Positions 33,413-44,259 are shown, counted from the first letter of the stretch. The stretch: 64,000 bases of DNA from Vicugna pacos (GCF_048564905.1 NC_133007.1:5828001-5892000), one strand, 5' to 3'. Translations and numbers: made by a program. The notes: generated from the sequence alone by a model not told the origin.

Positions 33413-34058
33413 TGGTGTTCCAGGTTCTTGTCCCGTCCCAGAAAGATTTCAGAGACAAGACGTAGCGGTTAAAAAAGTAAAAAGAGAATTTATTAAAGGA
33501 TGGATCGTATACTCTCAAGGGGAGAGCGGGCGGGCTCAGGTGAGCAGCTGCCCTGAGTTTCTTTGGCAAGCTGGATACATAGGGTGTAAAAATGAATGCG
33601 CGGAATATTCATTGGAGAGGGAAGGGTTTGGGGTCATGTTCCCTGATTTTCACCCCAACTCCACCTTCCTGAAGGGAGGAGGGATTTTTGTCCTTATTTA
33701 GTCTGGATCGGAAGTGTCATGGCATCGGTGCACGATGGGTACTTCGGATCTGCAAGGCTCATTTTATTGAAATGAGGGCATAATGAGCAAAAGTTTACAT
33801 TTGGACCCTGGAGACTCCTGCCTTTTGTCACTTTTCTTTGTTGGCCTCTGGGCCACTTATCACCCCCAAAGATGTGACCACTTATCAGCCCAGAGGTTCC
33901 TGCTTTTCTTTCTTTGCCCAGGAACCCCTGGTGCTTCCATGATGTATGGTTCCCTGCATTTGGCCTGTGCCCCTCCTTTCTGCCCAATCCTTGCCATTTG
34001 GTCTGTGTCCCCCTTTCTCTGCTCATATCTAGCTATCTGCCTGCCCTCTGCTGTAACA
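33413..34058 (-). mobile_element. Solo LTR of an endogenous retrovirus (ERV1-like)
   Basis: About 646 bp lying on the minus strand, beginning TGGTGTTCCAGG and ending GCTGTAACA on the plus strand, so TG...CA ends are possible. It has the U3-R-U5 layout of a retroviral LTR: a long U3, a TATA-like ACTAAATAAGG region and an AATAAA (TTTATT at 33489-33494) about 75 bp from the U5 end. TGTAAC occurs at both margins (33407-33412 and 34052-34057), so the exact edge and duplication are ambiguous. No internal genes adjoin it. A solo-LTR fossil, younger-looking than the MaLR LTRs. Confidence 0.6.
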
Positions 34059-34392
34059 TTATGACCTGAGTTGGATGGACCATGGGCCCGACTCGGGGTG
34101 ACCTTTCTGATGGTAAGAATTGAGAGATTCAAAGGAGTAAGTAAATATATCAGAGCTTGCCTTCATAAGGTGTATGCTTTGCATGTAAGATGCTCATCTA
34201 TACACCTGAGGGCTGTCACTCCATGTCCTTGCAGGGTTGGAAGCCCTGGACCACATGTGAATTTGATTTGCGGTACACCAAGTCTTCAACTGTCAAACTC
34301 AAAAATCCACACAAGACTAATCCTGTCTTGTGATCAGGGCTGGGCTGAGACTTGAAGATTTTTGAGGTAAGAGCTGAATAAATGAGTTATGA
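34059..34392. other. Unassigned stretch
   Basis: Unique-looking DNA next to the LTR, with no repeat or gene recognised. Confidence 0.45.
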
Positions 34393-34436
34393 GAGTGTCA
34401 GGGCCAGGCTAAAAGAGTGTCAGGGCCAGGCTAAAA
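34393..34436. repeat. Perfect 22-bp tandem duplication
   Basis: GAGTGTCAGGGCCAGGCTAA plus AA occurs twice without a mismatch at 34393-34414 and 34415-34436. Identity suggests a recent event or slippage. Confidence 0.95.
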
Positions 34437-35674
34437 AAACATGGCCTGAGTGAATGTGATATTGAGCTGAGAGTGACACAGCAGGGAGTCGTGGCTGGCC
34501 CGGCAAAAAGACACAGTTGAAACTGCTTGCAGGGGAAAAACACCAAAGCACAGAGTCTCGAGAGTCATGGAGAACAAGGTGAGTAATGGGTGGGTTGGAG
34601 ACATGGCCAAGACTGGGGACCATGTGACCCTATCTGGAAACGCTGTATGCAAAGCTGAATCCCATAACCCCAAATTTACTCCGAGATAGGCTGTGAGGAA
34701 AGGTCCTGAAAATCTCTAAAGAAATGTGGACAGAGAGCAAAAACAAACCCCAGTGACGCAGTAGGACTGAAGCCAGCTCTTCCTTCCCCTTCTACGAGCT
34801 CTTCCGTCCTAAGTCAGATGACGTCCGGGGAAATGTTGTGATGGAGCAATGAGACTTTCCATGGCAACGTGAAGCGGGGGCCCCTCAGGACTCTCGGGGG
34901 CCACGGTGAGCTCATTTCTTAGAACAGCATCCACCCTCCCTGGATAAGTTGCCCCATGAGGACCTCTGTCGCCAGTGCCCGGGAGAGCACTGCTAAAGAG
35001 ACCTCCTTCCAGCCCCAAGTGCTCCCATCCCCTCGCATCTTCCTCTTAAACTGAACCCAGCCATCCTCAGAGGCGTCCTCCCCAAGCTTCCCCTGACTCT
35101 GCATATCCCAATCGTTTTGAAAAGAAACACCAGCACTCAGGAAGAGTCAAGACTTGAAAGAAATCAGATTCAGTCAGAAAGAAGGGTGACCTTGGATAGT
35201 GACAATAATAATCCCAACTTTCAATCTTTCTCCAGCTTTAGAGCCCAGGTCCCAGGAGCCCCTCACCAAGGCCAAGGCACCAGCGAGGGTGGGGAGGGCA
35301 GGGAGTAGGACCTGGTGTCCGCCTTGGCACCCTGGGAAGACATGGAGGCTGTTCCTTACTCTTGTATTTCTTTGCTGCATCCCTTATTTTAATTCTACTC
35401 CTGCCTCTTGTCTCTGCCCACTTCCTTACAACCAGCCCTCTGCCTTTAGAACTTTTCCCAGTAATTGAAGAACTTCCAGAATGAGGTAAGACTAGGAAGG
35501 GAGTGAGATGTAACAAGAAGACCTTCCCACGGCTGAGACATCCTAAGGGTTCAATAAAATATTTGGAGTTTGGTGCAACTTTTTTCCTTTTAAATGCATT
35601 TGAACCTTGGCATGAAAAATAAAACCCAAATTCATTTCTTCTTCATGAGCTTTCCTTCTGCTCCTTTGTACCAA
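34437..35674. other. Unassigned stretch
   Basis: GC-moderate. Both-strand open frames of 60-94 codons overlap at 35117-35516 and carry no recognised motif. Confidence 0.4.
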
Positions 35675-35860
35675 ACATTCAATAACTAAGACTCTTTGAG
35701 CATCTACTATGTGCTAGGCACTATTCTAGGCTCTAGTGAGATAGAGAGAAATCAGACAAAGTTTTTGCCCTAAAGGAACTTACAACAAAAGAAACTTCCA
35801 ATTATACTTACCATTTATTCATGCATGTCTTAGAGACCTACTATGTGCTGGTTCCATTTT
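35675..35860 (-). mobile_element. L2 LINE 3' ends (two adjoining pieces)
   Basis: CATTCAATAACTAAGACTCT, TTGAGCATCTACTATGTGCT, AGGCACTATTCTAGGCTCTA, then TTTGCCCTAAAGGAACTTAC. A second start, CATTTATTCATGCATGTC, precedes GACCTACTATGTGCTGG. Confidence 0.85.
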
Positions 35861-35989
35861 TCCCAAATATGACATCTAGACCAGCAGAGATGATTTTGCT
35901 GGTACACAAAAAGAGGTAGGAAAGGTGGGAGCTGTAGCAGAAGGGCAGGTTTTACCAGTAACAGAGGAAGGGGCAGAGGGAAGGAAGGA

Positions 35990-36240
35990 AGGGATATTCC
36001 ACTGAGGCGGGGAATCACGGGAGGCAGAGCAGGCTCTGGAATAGACCTGAATCCCAGCCTTGAACCCATCATTAATGGTTTGATCTTAAGTCACTTGACT
36101 TCTCTGAGCCTCAATTTACTCAGCTGTAAAATGGAGAAAGAACATGTATGTCATTGAGTTATTAAGAGAATTAAATAATTTCTTCTTGCCCAGCACAGAG
36201 TTAATCCTCAGTAGGTTGTAGTTGACATCAGACAGTACAC
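35990..36240 (+). mobile_element. MIR SINE, near full length
   Basis: GCAGAGCAGGCTCTGGAATA, TCTTAAGTCACTTGACTTCT, CTGAGCCTCAATTTACTCAG, CTGTAAAATGGAGAAAGAAC, then GCCCAGCACAGAGTTAATCC, TCAGTAGGTTG. Confidence 0.85.
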
Positions 36241-36699
36241 CAAGGACCCAGGGATGGTGTCTTCTAAGCTAACCCAAGCATTCAACTCATTTTAAATACC
36301 AGAAGATATTTTCATTATCTGAACCAAATGGTTATAAACTCATCTGAATAACTAACTGAAAATTATTTTGAATATTATCTATGGATCCTTGGAAGAGGAA
36401 ATGAAATATCTTTATAACTATTTTTCAGGACCGGGATGCAGCAGGAACAGATGAGTAACCACATTTTCCAAACATTATCAGGTAACCTGACACATCCTAA
36501 GATTTTAGAGATTGCTTCAGAGTCCTTATTAAAAGAGAATTTTGTTGGGCAAAAGTCACTTTCATCATTTTGGTTAGAAATGGACTTTTGGTAACCAATC
36601 TCACCAGGGAGAACAGTTTAAAAAATTTTTTTTCAACCTTTCTGACTCTATACTCTAGTGAGTAGGAATTTTAAGTCCATGAATCCTGCTCATGCTAAT
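36241..36699. other. Unassigned AT-rich stretch
   Basis: AT-rich, no repeat or gene recognised. Confidence 0.45.
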
Positions 36700-36985
36700 A
36701 CTATGACGACTAATTATTATTATAGCTAACAGTCATTGAGCACTTACTAAGTGCCAGGCTGGGCAGTTTCGTAAGTGTTTTTCATGTATTAATTCATGTG
36801 TCGTCAGACACAGCTCTGAGATCGGCGCTATTATTAGCCCTATTTGACAAACAAGGAACTAAGGCACAGGGATGTGGAGAGACGGACCCTCTGTGGTCTC
36901 CCAGCTCCTAAATGGGGAGCTGGGACTCAGACCCAGGCATGCTGAGATCCATGCTGTGCCCACAGGACTGCCCCTAGCAGACCTA
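36700..36985 (-). mobile_element. MIR SINE, full-length-like
   Basis: TATAGCTAACAGTCATTGAG, CACTTACTAAGTGCCAGGCT, TTTTTCATGTATTAATTCAT, CTATTATTAGCCCTATTTGA, AACTAAGGCACAGGGATGTG, then GGGACTCAGACCCAGGCATG. The best-preserved reverse MIR here. Confidence 0.92.
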
Positions 36986-38010
36986 GCCCCACATCCTCTG
37001 TGAAAACTTAGCACATTGAGCTGAATATTCCTTTATTACAGGAAGATTATCACCCAGTCCATTTTTCTCATCGAGGAACTTATTTGCATAAATTGATTAG
37101 ATTTATTGCTACATGCAAGGTATTAAAAATAACATTGCTCTGTTTTCATGATTTCATGTCATTTTTCTATTTTTCTGCTTCCTTTTTCATGTACAGAAGT
37201 ATTCTTCCTTTTGTACTTAAAAGAAACCTGTAAAGTTTTCTGAAGCAAACTAATTTAAGTAAAAAAAAAAAAAATCTGCTTCCAGCCAAGTGATAAAGCA
37301 TTCAGTGTAACCCCAGCGTGCATGGCATGGTGGACCTGAGGCTTGTTGGCCATAGGCCACAGCCGTCTCTGGTCAGAGAGCTGACATTTGCCTGGACAAG
37401 TACCCTGGAGGCTGGGGTACCAGAGGCAAACTCACCCCCAGCTGACCTCACGATCCTTTGGGAGGCCGGTCTCACATATCACATTCCTAGTCACCTTGTT
37501 CCCGACTCTTGTTGGAAAATTTAATGTAGCCAGAAAGAACTGTGACCCCTTCTACAGATAAACATGCCCATGCTTTAATTATTAACTGTTTAATATTTTT
37601 ATTGAAAATATTTATTTTAATACTGCTCCAAAAGGGTGAACATTTTTTAGGTATTGCCCCCCAGCTGATTTCTTGTCTAACGCTGCCAAGAATAAGAAAA
37701 AAGAAAATAAAATTGAGGAAGGTATCAGATTCAAGAAACATCATATTTAATTGCCCTTTTATTTAAATCTTGCCCTTGTCACTGACATTGCACTTTTCTC
37801 ATTTTTCAAAATTGCATGTTGGAAGAAAACAAGAAAAGGGGCCATAGTGTGGCCTGGGAAACGGGTATTTACTGCCTAGAGGAACCAGAAGTTCTTAGGA
37901 ACCTGGTTGCAGTAAGAAATGACAGCTCAGCATACAGAAGGGGGAAAAAAAAAAAAACACGACAGAAGCAGCAGAGCAAGAACAAAACATTTTAAGAGAT
38001 CTGGCCAGAA
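36986..38010. other. Unassigned AT-rich stretch
   Basis: AT-rich, with a 14-A run at 37261-37274 and a 12-A run near 37946. No repeat family or gene recognised. Confidence 0.45.
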
Positions 38011-38350
38011 CCGGTCTGCACGAATTCCTGTCCCGCCTTCCTCCTCCACTCTCCCCGAGGCGGTAGCGACCTCGCCTTCCCTGGAAAACCCGCCCGGCCT
38101 CGGTCTCAGACTCCCTCCCGGCGTGCTGTGCACGCGCCCTGTGCACGCGCGCTGTGCATTTCACTGCACCCGCCGAAGGCGGGCCACGTGTGCGCGAGGG
38201 TGGGGAGACAGCTCCGCGGGCTGGCCCTCGCCTCTGAAGAAAACAAGCGGAGGCAGGGAGGAAAACAAACTGTTCCCTGCAATCTGATCACCTCCGTGCA
38301 AGCCTCTGGGTTACACACCCCGGGACGCCGAGGCCCAGAGGCGAAGCTGA
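38011..38350. promoter_or_regulatory. CpG island, candidate promoter
   Basis: By my count about 27 CpGs lie between 38011 and 38250, in sharp contrast to the CpG-poor flanks. The stretch includes CCCCGAGGCGGTAGCGACC, the repeated GTGCACGCGC units at 38126-38158, GCCACGTGTGCGCGAGG with an E-box CACGTG at 38185-38190, and CAGCTCCGCGGG. The island is short and TATA-less, as CpG promoters are. Direction of transcription is unknown. Open frames here (122 codons plus, 89 and 68 minus) look like GC-composition artefacts. It could be a promoter, an alternative first exon or an unmethylated enhancer. Confidence 0.6.
38126..38158. repeat. 13-bp tandem repeat with NRF1-like cores
   Basis: CTGTGCACGCGCC, CTGTGCACGCGCG, CTGTGCA: two full units with one mismatch, plus a 7-bp third. 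TGCACGCGC resembles half of the NRF1 palindrome GCGCATGCGC. NRF1 binding is inference. Confidence 0.75.
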
Positions 38351-38423
38351 TTAGAGCGGGCAGGAATACCGAGCGTGGTGACTGTTCCCGGGCAGATTAG
38401 AAACACATTGTTGGAGAAGAGGA

Positions 38424-38511
38424 GGTGGGGGGCAGGGGGCCCGGAGTTTGCAGGGCAGGAGGACTGGAGGCTGTGGGGCTGGGGCCAGCGAGGGAGCGAG
38501 CGGGGAGGGGG
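38424..38511 (+). other. G-rich tract with G-quadruplex potential
   Basis: GAGGTGGGGGGCAGGGGGCC and, about 50 bp on, TGTGGGGCTGGGGCC, AGCGGGGAGGGGGC. Several runs of four or more G on the plus strand lie just beyond the CpG island. Confidence 0.5.
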
Positions 38512-38734
38512 CTGAAGGCCTCCGTGTAGCACTGTTTGTGAGCTGAGATTCCAGCTCCCGGGGTGGCCCCTGGCAGCTGCCCAGGACTTACAGTGAGAAA
38601 TCTGGAACAACGAAGGCGCAGGGACAAAAGGGTCTCCGGCCAGAGGGGCTACAGGCTTTGCGGGGCCAGGAGCACTGCAGTTCTGCCGGGCACCAAGCAA
38701 CCCGGGTGTGAGTCTGGAGGCAGACGTTAGGAGG

Positions 38735-38815
38735 AAAACTAATCTTTACTGGGTGCAGGGCACTATGCTAGGCTCTTTTTTACATATTTCACCCAGTGTG
38801 GGATCACAGTATGGA
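38735..38815 (-). mobile_element. MIR SINE fragment
   Basis: AAACTAATCTTTACTGGGTG, CAGGGCACTATGCTAGGCTC, then TTTACATATTTCACCCAGTG. A short reverse MIR. Confidence 0.65.
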
Positions 38816-39160
38816 ATTCTCACTGAATTGGAAAACGGGAAGCAAACAGCCCCCTCCCCACCCCCAACCCCCCACCAGGGTACCGACACCCTGGAGTTTC
38901 CCGGTATCACATCAGGGCAGTTGTTTGAAATAGTAACTAGAGGCCTGCTGGGAATTTTGTCACTATGAAGCCAGAACAGCATGCCTCCGTTAGCTTCCAG
39001 CTCGGGCCAGGACATTCAACACTGTGAGGACCAAAGTATGTCTTCATGTCCTCGCCTCTGGGCCGCCACCCATGGAACTGCTGGACCCTCAGCCCCTCAG
39101 ATCCCCGCTTCCCTTGTGGGAGCCTCGCCACGGCTGCGCCGCCGCTCAAGTGCTCTACTC

Positions 39161-39178
39161 TAGCGCCACCTGCTGGCC
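39161..39178 (-). promoter_or_regulatory. Strong CTCF-type motif
   Basis: TAGCGCCACCTGCTGGCC; on the minus strand GGCCAGCAGGTGGCGCTA, which fits the CTCF core (CCASYAGRKGGCRSY) at every core position. It sits about 0.8 kb from the CpG island edge. Occupancy is inferred. Confidence 0.7.
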
Positions 39179-39179
39179 C

Positions 39180-40324
39180 CGGCTGCTAATCCGTGGCTGA
39201 CTTGGCCGAGAATTCCTGGTTTATAGCAGCTAAATGCATGCCACCTAGCTCCGCTTTGTGAGGCAAGCAGGTCCTTTCGCTCTGTCATTTATCTCCACGT
39301 CATTATCACTCTTTCCACATTACCATAGCCTTTGCCGGTTCTCTGCTGCTTCCTCGCACTAAGGCATCTCCAGTGTTATTTTCATGAGACCCTAAATTGG
39401 GGAGATCTTAATCCCATTCTTCCAATTTTGCCAGTGGACCAAGTTTTTCATTTGAATGCTCTTCAGTGTTCTAGGGAATCCTTTTCTCCCTCCCCCTCCA
39501 AGGGTTTGGGACATGGGCGTATTTCTGAGTGATTTCACTCTATGGAGAGTGGTACAATGTTGTACCCCATCTGAATTTGTCCCTCCTACCAAGACTCAAT
39601 CAGCGTCTACGTCTGGGGACCTAGACGGGGCACAGCAGCTCTGTTTAGTCCCAGGGTGAGTCCTCTGACTACCCCGACGCCTTCTCTGAGAACACAGGTG
39701 AAAGACTTTGCTCCAGTTTTGACCAGGAGTCTCAGTCTGGTGTCTGATTCCCATCCATGAAGCCTGACCAAGCATAATGGGAAAATCAGCCTTATGAGCA
39801 ATGGACATGGAGGCCAAGCTTGAACAAGAAGGGAGTTTTTCCAGCGAAGCTGCCACAGACGCACTCCGCAGGGTGAATGCCTGCTGCAAAACAGGAGGAC
39901 GGCCAAGGACAGAACCAGAGAGGCAGGGTCAGGCCAAGGATGTGGAGGAGAAGAGGCATGAGGGTGGATGTGAGGAGGCCAGATGGGATCTGGGAGGAGA
40001 CTGTAAAGAAACCCAAGGCAAGGATGTTGGGGTTCTTATCAGGGGCCTGCTGCAGGGCGTGTGTTCAGGTGGGCAAGGCGAAAGCCTGCAGAGCTGGCCC
40101 AGATCCACAGAGCTGAACAGTCTCCAAATGTCTGGTTACTGTTCCTTCAAGGAGCCCTATCAAGATCTTGTGTAAACAGGACCCCCAACCAGCCACCCTG
40201 GTGACACGGTGCCCACAGTGGACATACAGAACAGGTATCTCTGGGGCCTTTGTCACACTGATGCAGTAGGCTGAGCACAGGGCCTTCATTTATATCGTGC
40301 TTCATTCAAATGTTAATTTGTTTT
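39180..40324. other. Unassigned stretch
   Basis: Unique sequence. A 124-codon plus frame at 39801-40175 overlaps 74- to 99-codon minus frames, so coding is not supported. Confidence 0.4.
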
Positions 40325-40445
40325 TTAAAAATCATTTATTCATTTTCATTCAACTGTCTACAGATGTGCTAGGTGCAGTGCTGGGTGATGGAGCAGAAGG
40401 CAAGTAAGTTACAGTCTTGACTATAGTAACTGACAGTTTGGGGAC
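40325..40445 (-). mobile_element. L2 LINE 3' end
   Basis: CATTTATTCATTTTCATTCA, GATGTGCTAGGTGCAGTGCT, GGGTGATGGAGCAGAAGGCA, then ACAGTTTGGGGACAGAAACA. Confidence 0.75.
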
Positions 40446-40467
40446 AGAAACATACCCAGGGCAAGCA

Positions 40468-40815
40468 TCGCATCTTCAACTCCCAACGGTTTCACAGCAA
40501 CCCCATGAGGTACCCAGGGCAGGCGTCATCATGGTCACTCAGCAAGAGTGGCTGCCTTTCTGAGACTCAGTTTTCTCTTCTATGTAGTGGTACTTTGGGA
40601 ACGTTAAAGCCAATGATGTCCGTCAACTGCTTAGCATCGTGCCTGGCATATAGTAACTCCCTTATACATGTTCACTCTATGATGATTGTGGTAAATTTGA
40701 AGTTCAGAAGAGAGAAATAATTGGCCCAGCGTTATCCACTAATGATGGGAAAGTGTGGACTCAACACCTGGATCTTCTGATTCAAAATTCAGTGTTTTTC
40801 CCTTTACTCTTTACT
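40468..40815 (-). mobile_element. MIR SINE split by another MIR
   Basis: The left half ends CAGCAACCCCATGAGGTACC, CAGGGCAGGCGTCATCATGG (to about 40535). The right half resumes near 40690 with AAATTTGAAGTTCAGAAGAG, AAATAATTGGCCCAGCG and GTGTGGACTCAACACCTGG. Both halves are reverse MIR in consistent order. Confidence 0.65.
40536..40690 (+). mobile_element. MIR SINE nested in the previous MIR
   Basis: CACTCAGCAAGAGTGGCTGC, CTGAGACTCAGTTTTCTCTT, TATGTAGTGGTACTTTGGGA, then CTTAGCATCGTGCCTGGCAT, ATAGTAACTCC. Opposite orientation to its host copy. Confidence 0.7.
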
Positions 40816-42329
40816 GCCCAATAAGATGCTGTCTTAGAGACAGACACAGCAGCTGGGTAGTTAAATGCTTTTAATCACTTTTCTACTGTAGAGTTGATGT
40901 CAAAAACTCTGATTTAGGAGACAGAGAGGCAAATGACTGTCGGTGCACCAGGTATCCGCCGGAGTTGTGACTCTTCCATGCACCAGACTTGCACCTGAAT
41001 CAGAGATCACGTGACATTTAGAGGCATGAAAAGCAGCTGTGGATTCAACACACAGAAGGTGGATTCTCCTCTGTTCAAGCTAGTTGGGGTGGGTGTCAGT
41101 TTGGAGGAGAAATTCCCCAGATGCATGGGAGCACAGCCCCCAGAGATTCATACTCAGTAAATCCCCCTTGAGACACAGGGATCTGTGTCTCTAGAACTCT
41201 GATGATAAGCAGGTTTAGGAAGAACTGGGCTAGATACATCTTAAGAGTCTCTGTTGTTCCAGGGCCTGGCTGCTCCATGAAAGGAAGGGTCTGTTTAGCT
41301 TAAAACGTGGCTGGGAATGAAAGGCAACCAAACCACAGAGGATGAAGGGCATCAAGAAGCTGTGAACTCAGAGAAAGGACTTCAGTCCTGGCCCCAGGAA
41401 GGGCATTGCCAGTCTGAGCCCTCCGGTAGTGGGCCCCTCCTTGACCTGCTCACAGCTGCTGGCGAAAGACCCATTTTTGCGATAAAATAAGCAAAGAGTA
41501 GGTTTATCTATTTCTTCTAAGTTCTCAGTGAGGTCTGGATGGAGCTGATCTAGGCAACTCTCATTAGCAATTCAACAGGATCAACTGGGAACCAACACGC
41601 TGAGAGACCAGATGTCTCCACGTTAGCTCATTTCCAGAATTTGGCTTTGGGCTCCCTTATCTACCCGCACTGTCCCTTCAGCTCAATCTTTTGTCCGACG
41701 GTGAGGCAGCACACAAATTCCTTGAGCTTCGGCAGGTGAACAGATAGGTCCAGGCCAGGCCACGTGATGACCGTGCCAGGCCCTCGGTCTCAGGCTCCTG
41801 GTAAGTAAGCAGCAGCTGCAGGTGGTGTCTCCACCTCCGAGAATTTCTCCAGGTTCTACCTCCTGACCTCAGCTCCAATGCTTCCCCTCTCTGTGCTATT
41901 TGCCCTGAATCTCTTTCCTAGGTTCCCCTGGCCCAGGTCCTCTGCCTTGATGATGGCTCTCTGAAATGTTCTCCTGGGCTTAATTCCACTTTTCCCCTCC
42001 AACCCCTCCCCTCCCCTCCATGCCCTGCATCCCTCTGTGAGATTCTCGGAGCTCCAGCATCACCGGTTTCCAGGACACAGCACCCCGCCCATGTCCAGCA
42101 ACTCGGGCTCCTACTTGTCCAGAGCAGAGGACAAGGTTTGGTTTCCCCAGCCGGAGCAGGAGCTAGGTGTTTCTGAGAAGGCAGCACAGTCCCTGAGAGC
42201 CAAGAGGAACAAGAACAAAATAAAAGAAACAGGCAAGGAAAGAACAGAGCCCTGGGTTTTCAGGTTGCCTCCCCGGGCCAGCAGGCCTGAGTGGGTTTGA
42301 CTGCCTTAAAGGGCCAGGAACAAGGGGAG
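40816..42329. other. Unassigned stretch
   Basis: Mostly unique DNA with no repeat recognised. Open frames of 60-89 codons overlap on both strands at 41678-42300 and show no motif. Confidence 0.4.
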
Positions 42330-42440
42330 TCAATGGTTCTCAGCCCTGGTTGCACCTTAGAATCCCTGGGAGAGCTTTTAAAGAGAAACACCAATCTCCT
42401 GACTCCATCACAGAGCAATTAAATCAGAATCTCTGGGCGT
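42330..42440 (+). mobile_element. MER5A-like hAT relic
   Basis: GTCAATGGTTCTCAGCCCTG, TTGCACCTTAGAATCCCTGG, GAGAGCTTTTAAAGAG, then TTAAATCAGAATCTCTGGGC. The left half of MER5A. Confidence 0.85.
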
Positions 42441-42444
42441 AGTC

Positions 42445-42495
42445 CTGAAATGTGTGTGTGTATGTGTGTGTGTACCCATGTGTGTGTGCACATGT
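42445..42495. repeat. (TG)n microsatellite
   Basis: TGAAATGTGTGTGTGTATGT, then GTGTGTGTACCCATGTGTGT, GTGCACATG. Confidence 0.88.
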
Positions 42496-42634
42496 TTAAA
42501 CCTTCCCGGAAAAGTGTGATGTGTAGCCAGGGTTAAACACCCCCAAGATGATGACTGAATCAGATCCCTTTGCCTCGTCATCATGTCTCTTGCCTTCCAG
42601 CGGCGCGTGGCCAGGTCCTTCCTGAAGCAGCTTG

Positions 42635-42815
42635 AAGCAGTAGAGACAGCCAAGGCTTTGGAGTCATACGTGAAGTCAGATCTTGGGCATATCACCAGCT
42701 AGTTGTGATCTTGCGCAGATCTTAACATTTTGGAGGTATTTTGAGAATTAAACGAGATGGGGTATTTCACACTCAGCATCTGGCAGGTTTATGACATGTC
42801 AGTTCCTTTCCCTGT
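42635..42815 (+). mobile_element. MIR SINE fragment
   Basis: AGTAGAGACAGCCAAGGCTT, TGGAGTCATACGTGAAGTCA, GATCTTGGGCATATCACCAG, GAATTAAACGAGATGGGG, then CACTCAGCATCTGGCAGG. Confidence 0.7.
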
Positions 42816-44259
42816 TACCACACAATAGGTCCTCCCCTGGGTGCTGAGACAGTCCTCGAAGAGATGAGATATTCATCAGAGCCATTGCCTGTCATCCTGT
42901 GGGAGCTGGGTGTGAGCTCAGACTGCCAGACCAGGAAGGCAGGCATGGCTCCTGGGCTCCCACGTTGTCCCAAAGTCTGCGGCACTGTCAGCTCTTCCTA
43001 AGATCCAGTACCCTAGGAACAAATGCCGGGTTATCACTCTCTGCCCCACCGCCCCTCACACATTGTCCTAGTCCACATGTTTGGGATTCTGACCTGAGCT
43101 CCCTGTTGTTGGCTTCTCCCTTGTCATCTCTCTCTTTAAGGAGAACTTCCTTGAGTGTCCAGCCTGGTACCTCACTTAGCTACAACCATCATCCCTCCCC
43201 GGGATGAGGGTCTGGACCTCACATCTCAGCCTTGGTTGGGTTTCTAGCCTATGATGGAAAATCTTCCAGGATCACCTTCTGCCTTCCTGGTAACCACAGG
43301 CTTCCAGACTTTGACTGGCTCCTCTTCCTGCCCACCTGCTGCAGCCCTGAGGCTGAAATGGCTGTGCTACCCACGACACCACTCCGGGAGCCCCCAGCTG
43401 CCCTTCCAGGACCAGCCTCAAATCCAGGGGATCAGTCCTCCTGTTCCCTCTCATCACGGGGGATCAGGCCCCTGCTTGGTCCAGGCAGACCTCTCCTCTC
43501 CTCCCAGCTCTGGACTTAACATGCTTCATTCCTGAGCCATCTCAAGCCACCACATCCTTTGTGCATTGTAAATACTTGGGGGCAAATTGTGGAGTTTGGA
43601 GAGAAAAGGAAAGTAGTGCATTAATGGCTGTCTGCCTAAAGGGATCCATAACATTAATGTGGATGCTCAACTTCCTGCCACTTTGTATGGAATGACAAGG
43701 TGCCTTTAAGGTGTTATAGAAAATACCTAAAAATGTATTAACCTTTTCCAAAATTCAAATAAACCTTGAGTCTTCAGCAATGCTTCTAGTTTCTACATTA
43801 GTTCAAACAATCTAGATGGAGGAACATGTCACATAAAGTCATAGTCTCTTTCTGGAATCACTTCTGCAATTTTCTCATTAAAGGCAGCAAACTCATGCTG
43901 GCATCATATGGACAACTTGAATTCCTTCTGTCTTTCCCACACGAACAGATTGACTAATATGGCTTAGCAGTCTAGGGGGGCTTTCTAATGTAAAACTTCC
44001 AGTGAAAGTTATTAGAATACAATCTATGGTCAGCTTTTGATGTTGTTCAGGCTTACAAGTGCTGAATCAGAATCTGAGGCTCCATCTGAGATGGCATTGC
44101 GAGGGTGGAGGCCAAGGGCAGCAATTAGTCCTGCCATGTGCCAACTCTGATTTATCTATAAGGGTTTCCCAGAGCACTGTGCTGAAAGAAGTGGGGAGGC
44201 CCAGTCTGGGCTGAGTGAGAAAGAATGCAGTGATCAATTAGTGATGTCTGCCACGGGCA
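42816..44259. other. Unassigned stretch
   Basis: GC-moderate to about 43540, then AT-rich. Plus frames of 94-102 codons at 42899-43535 overlap in different frames, so neither is favoured. No repeat recognised. Confidence 0.4.

Noticed and set aside
37919-38287. 122-codon frame across the CpG island
   Set aside because: It starts in an A-rich low-complexity stretch (GGKKKKHDRSS) and then tracks GC-rich island DNA. Arginine/proline richness is explained by base composition.
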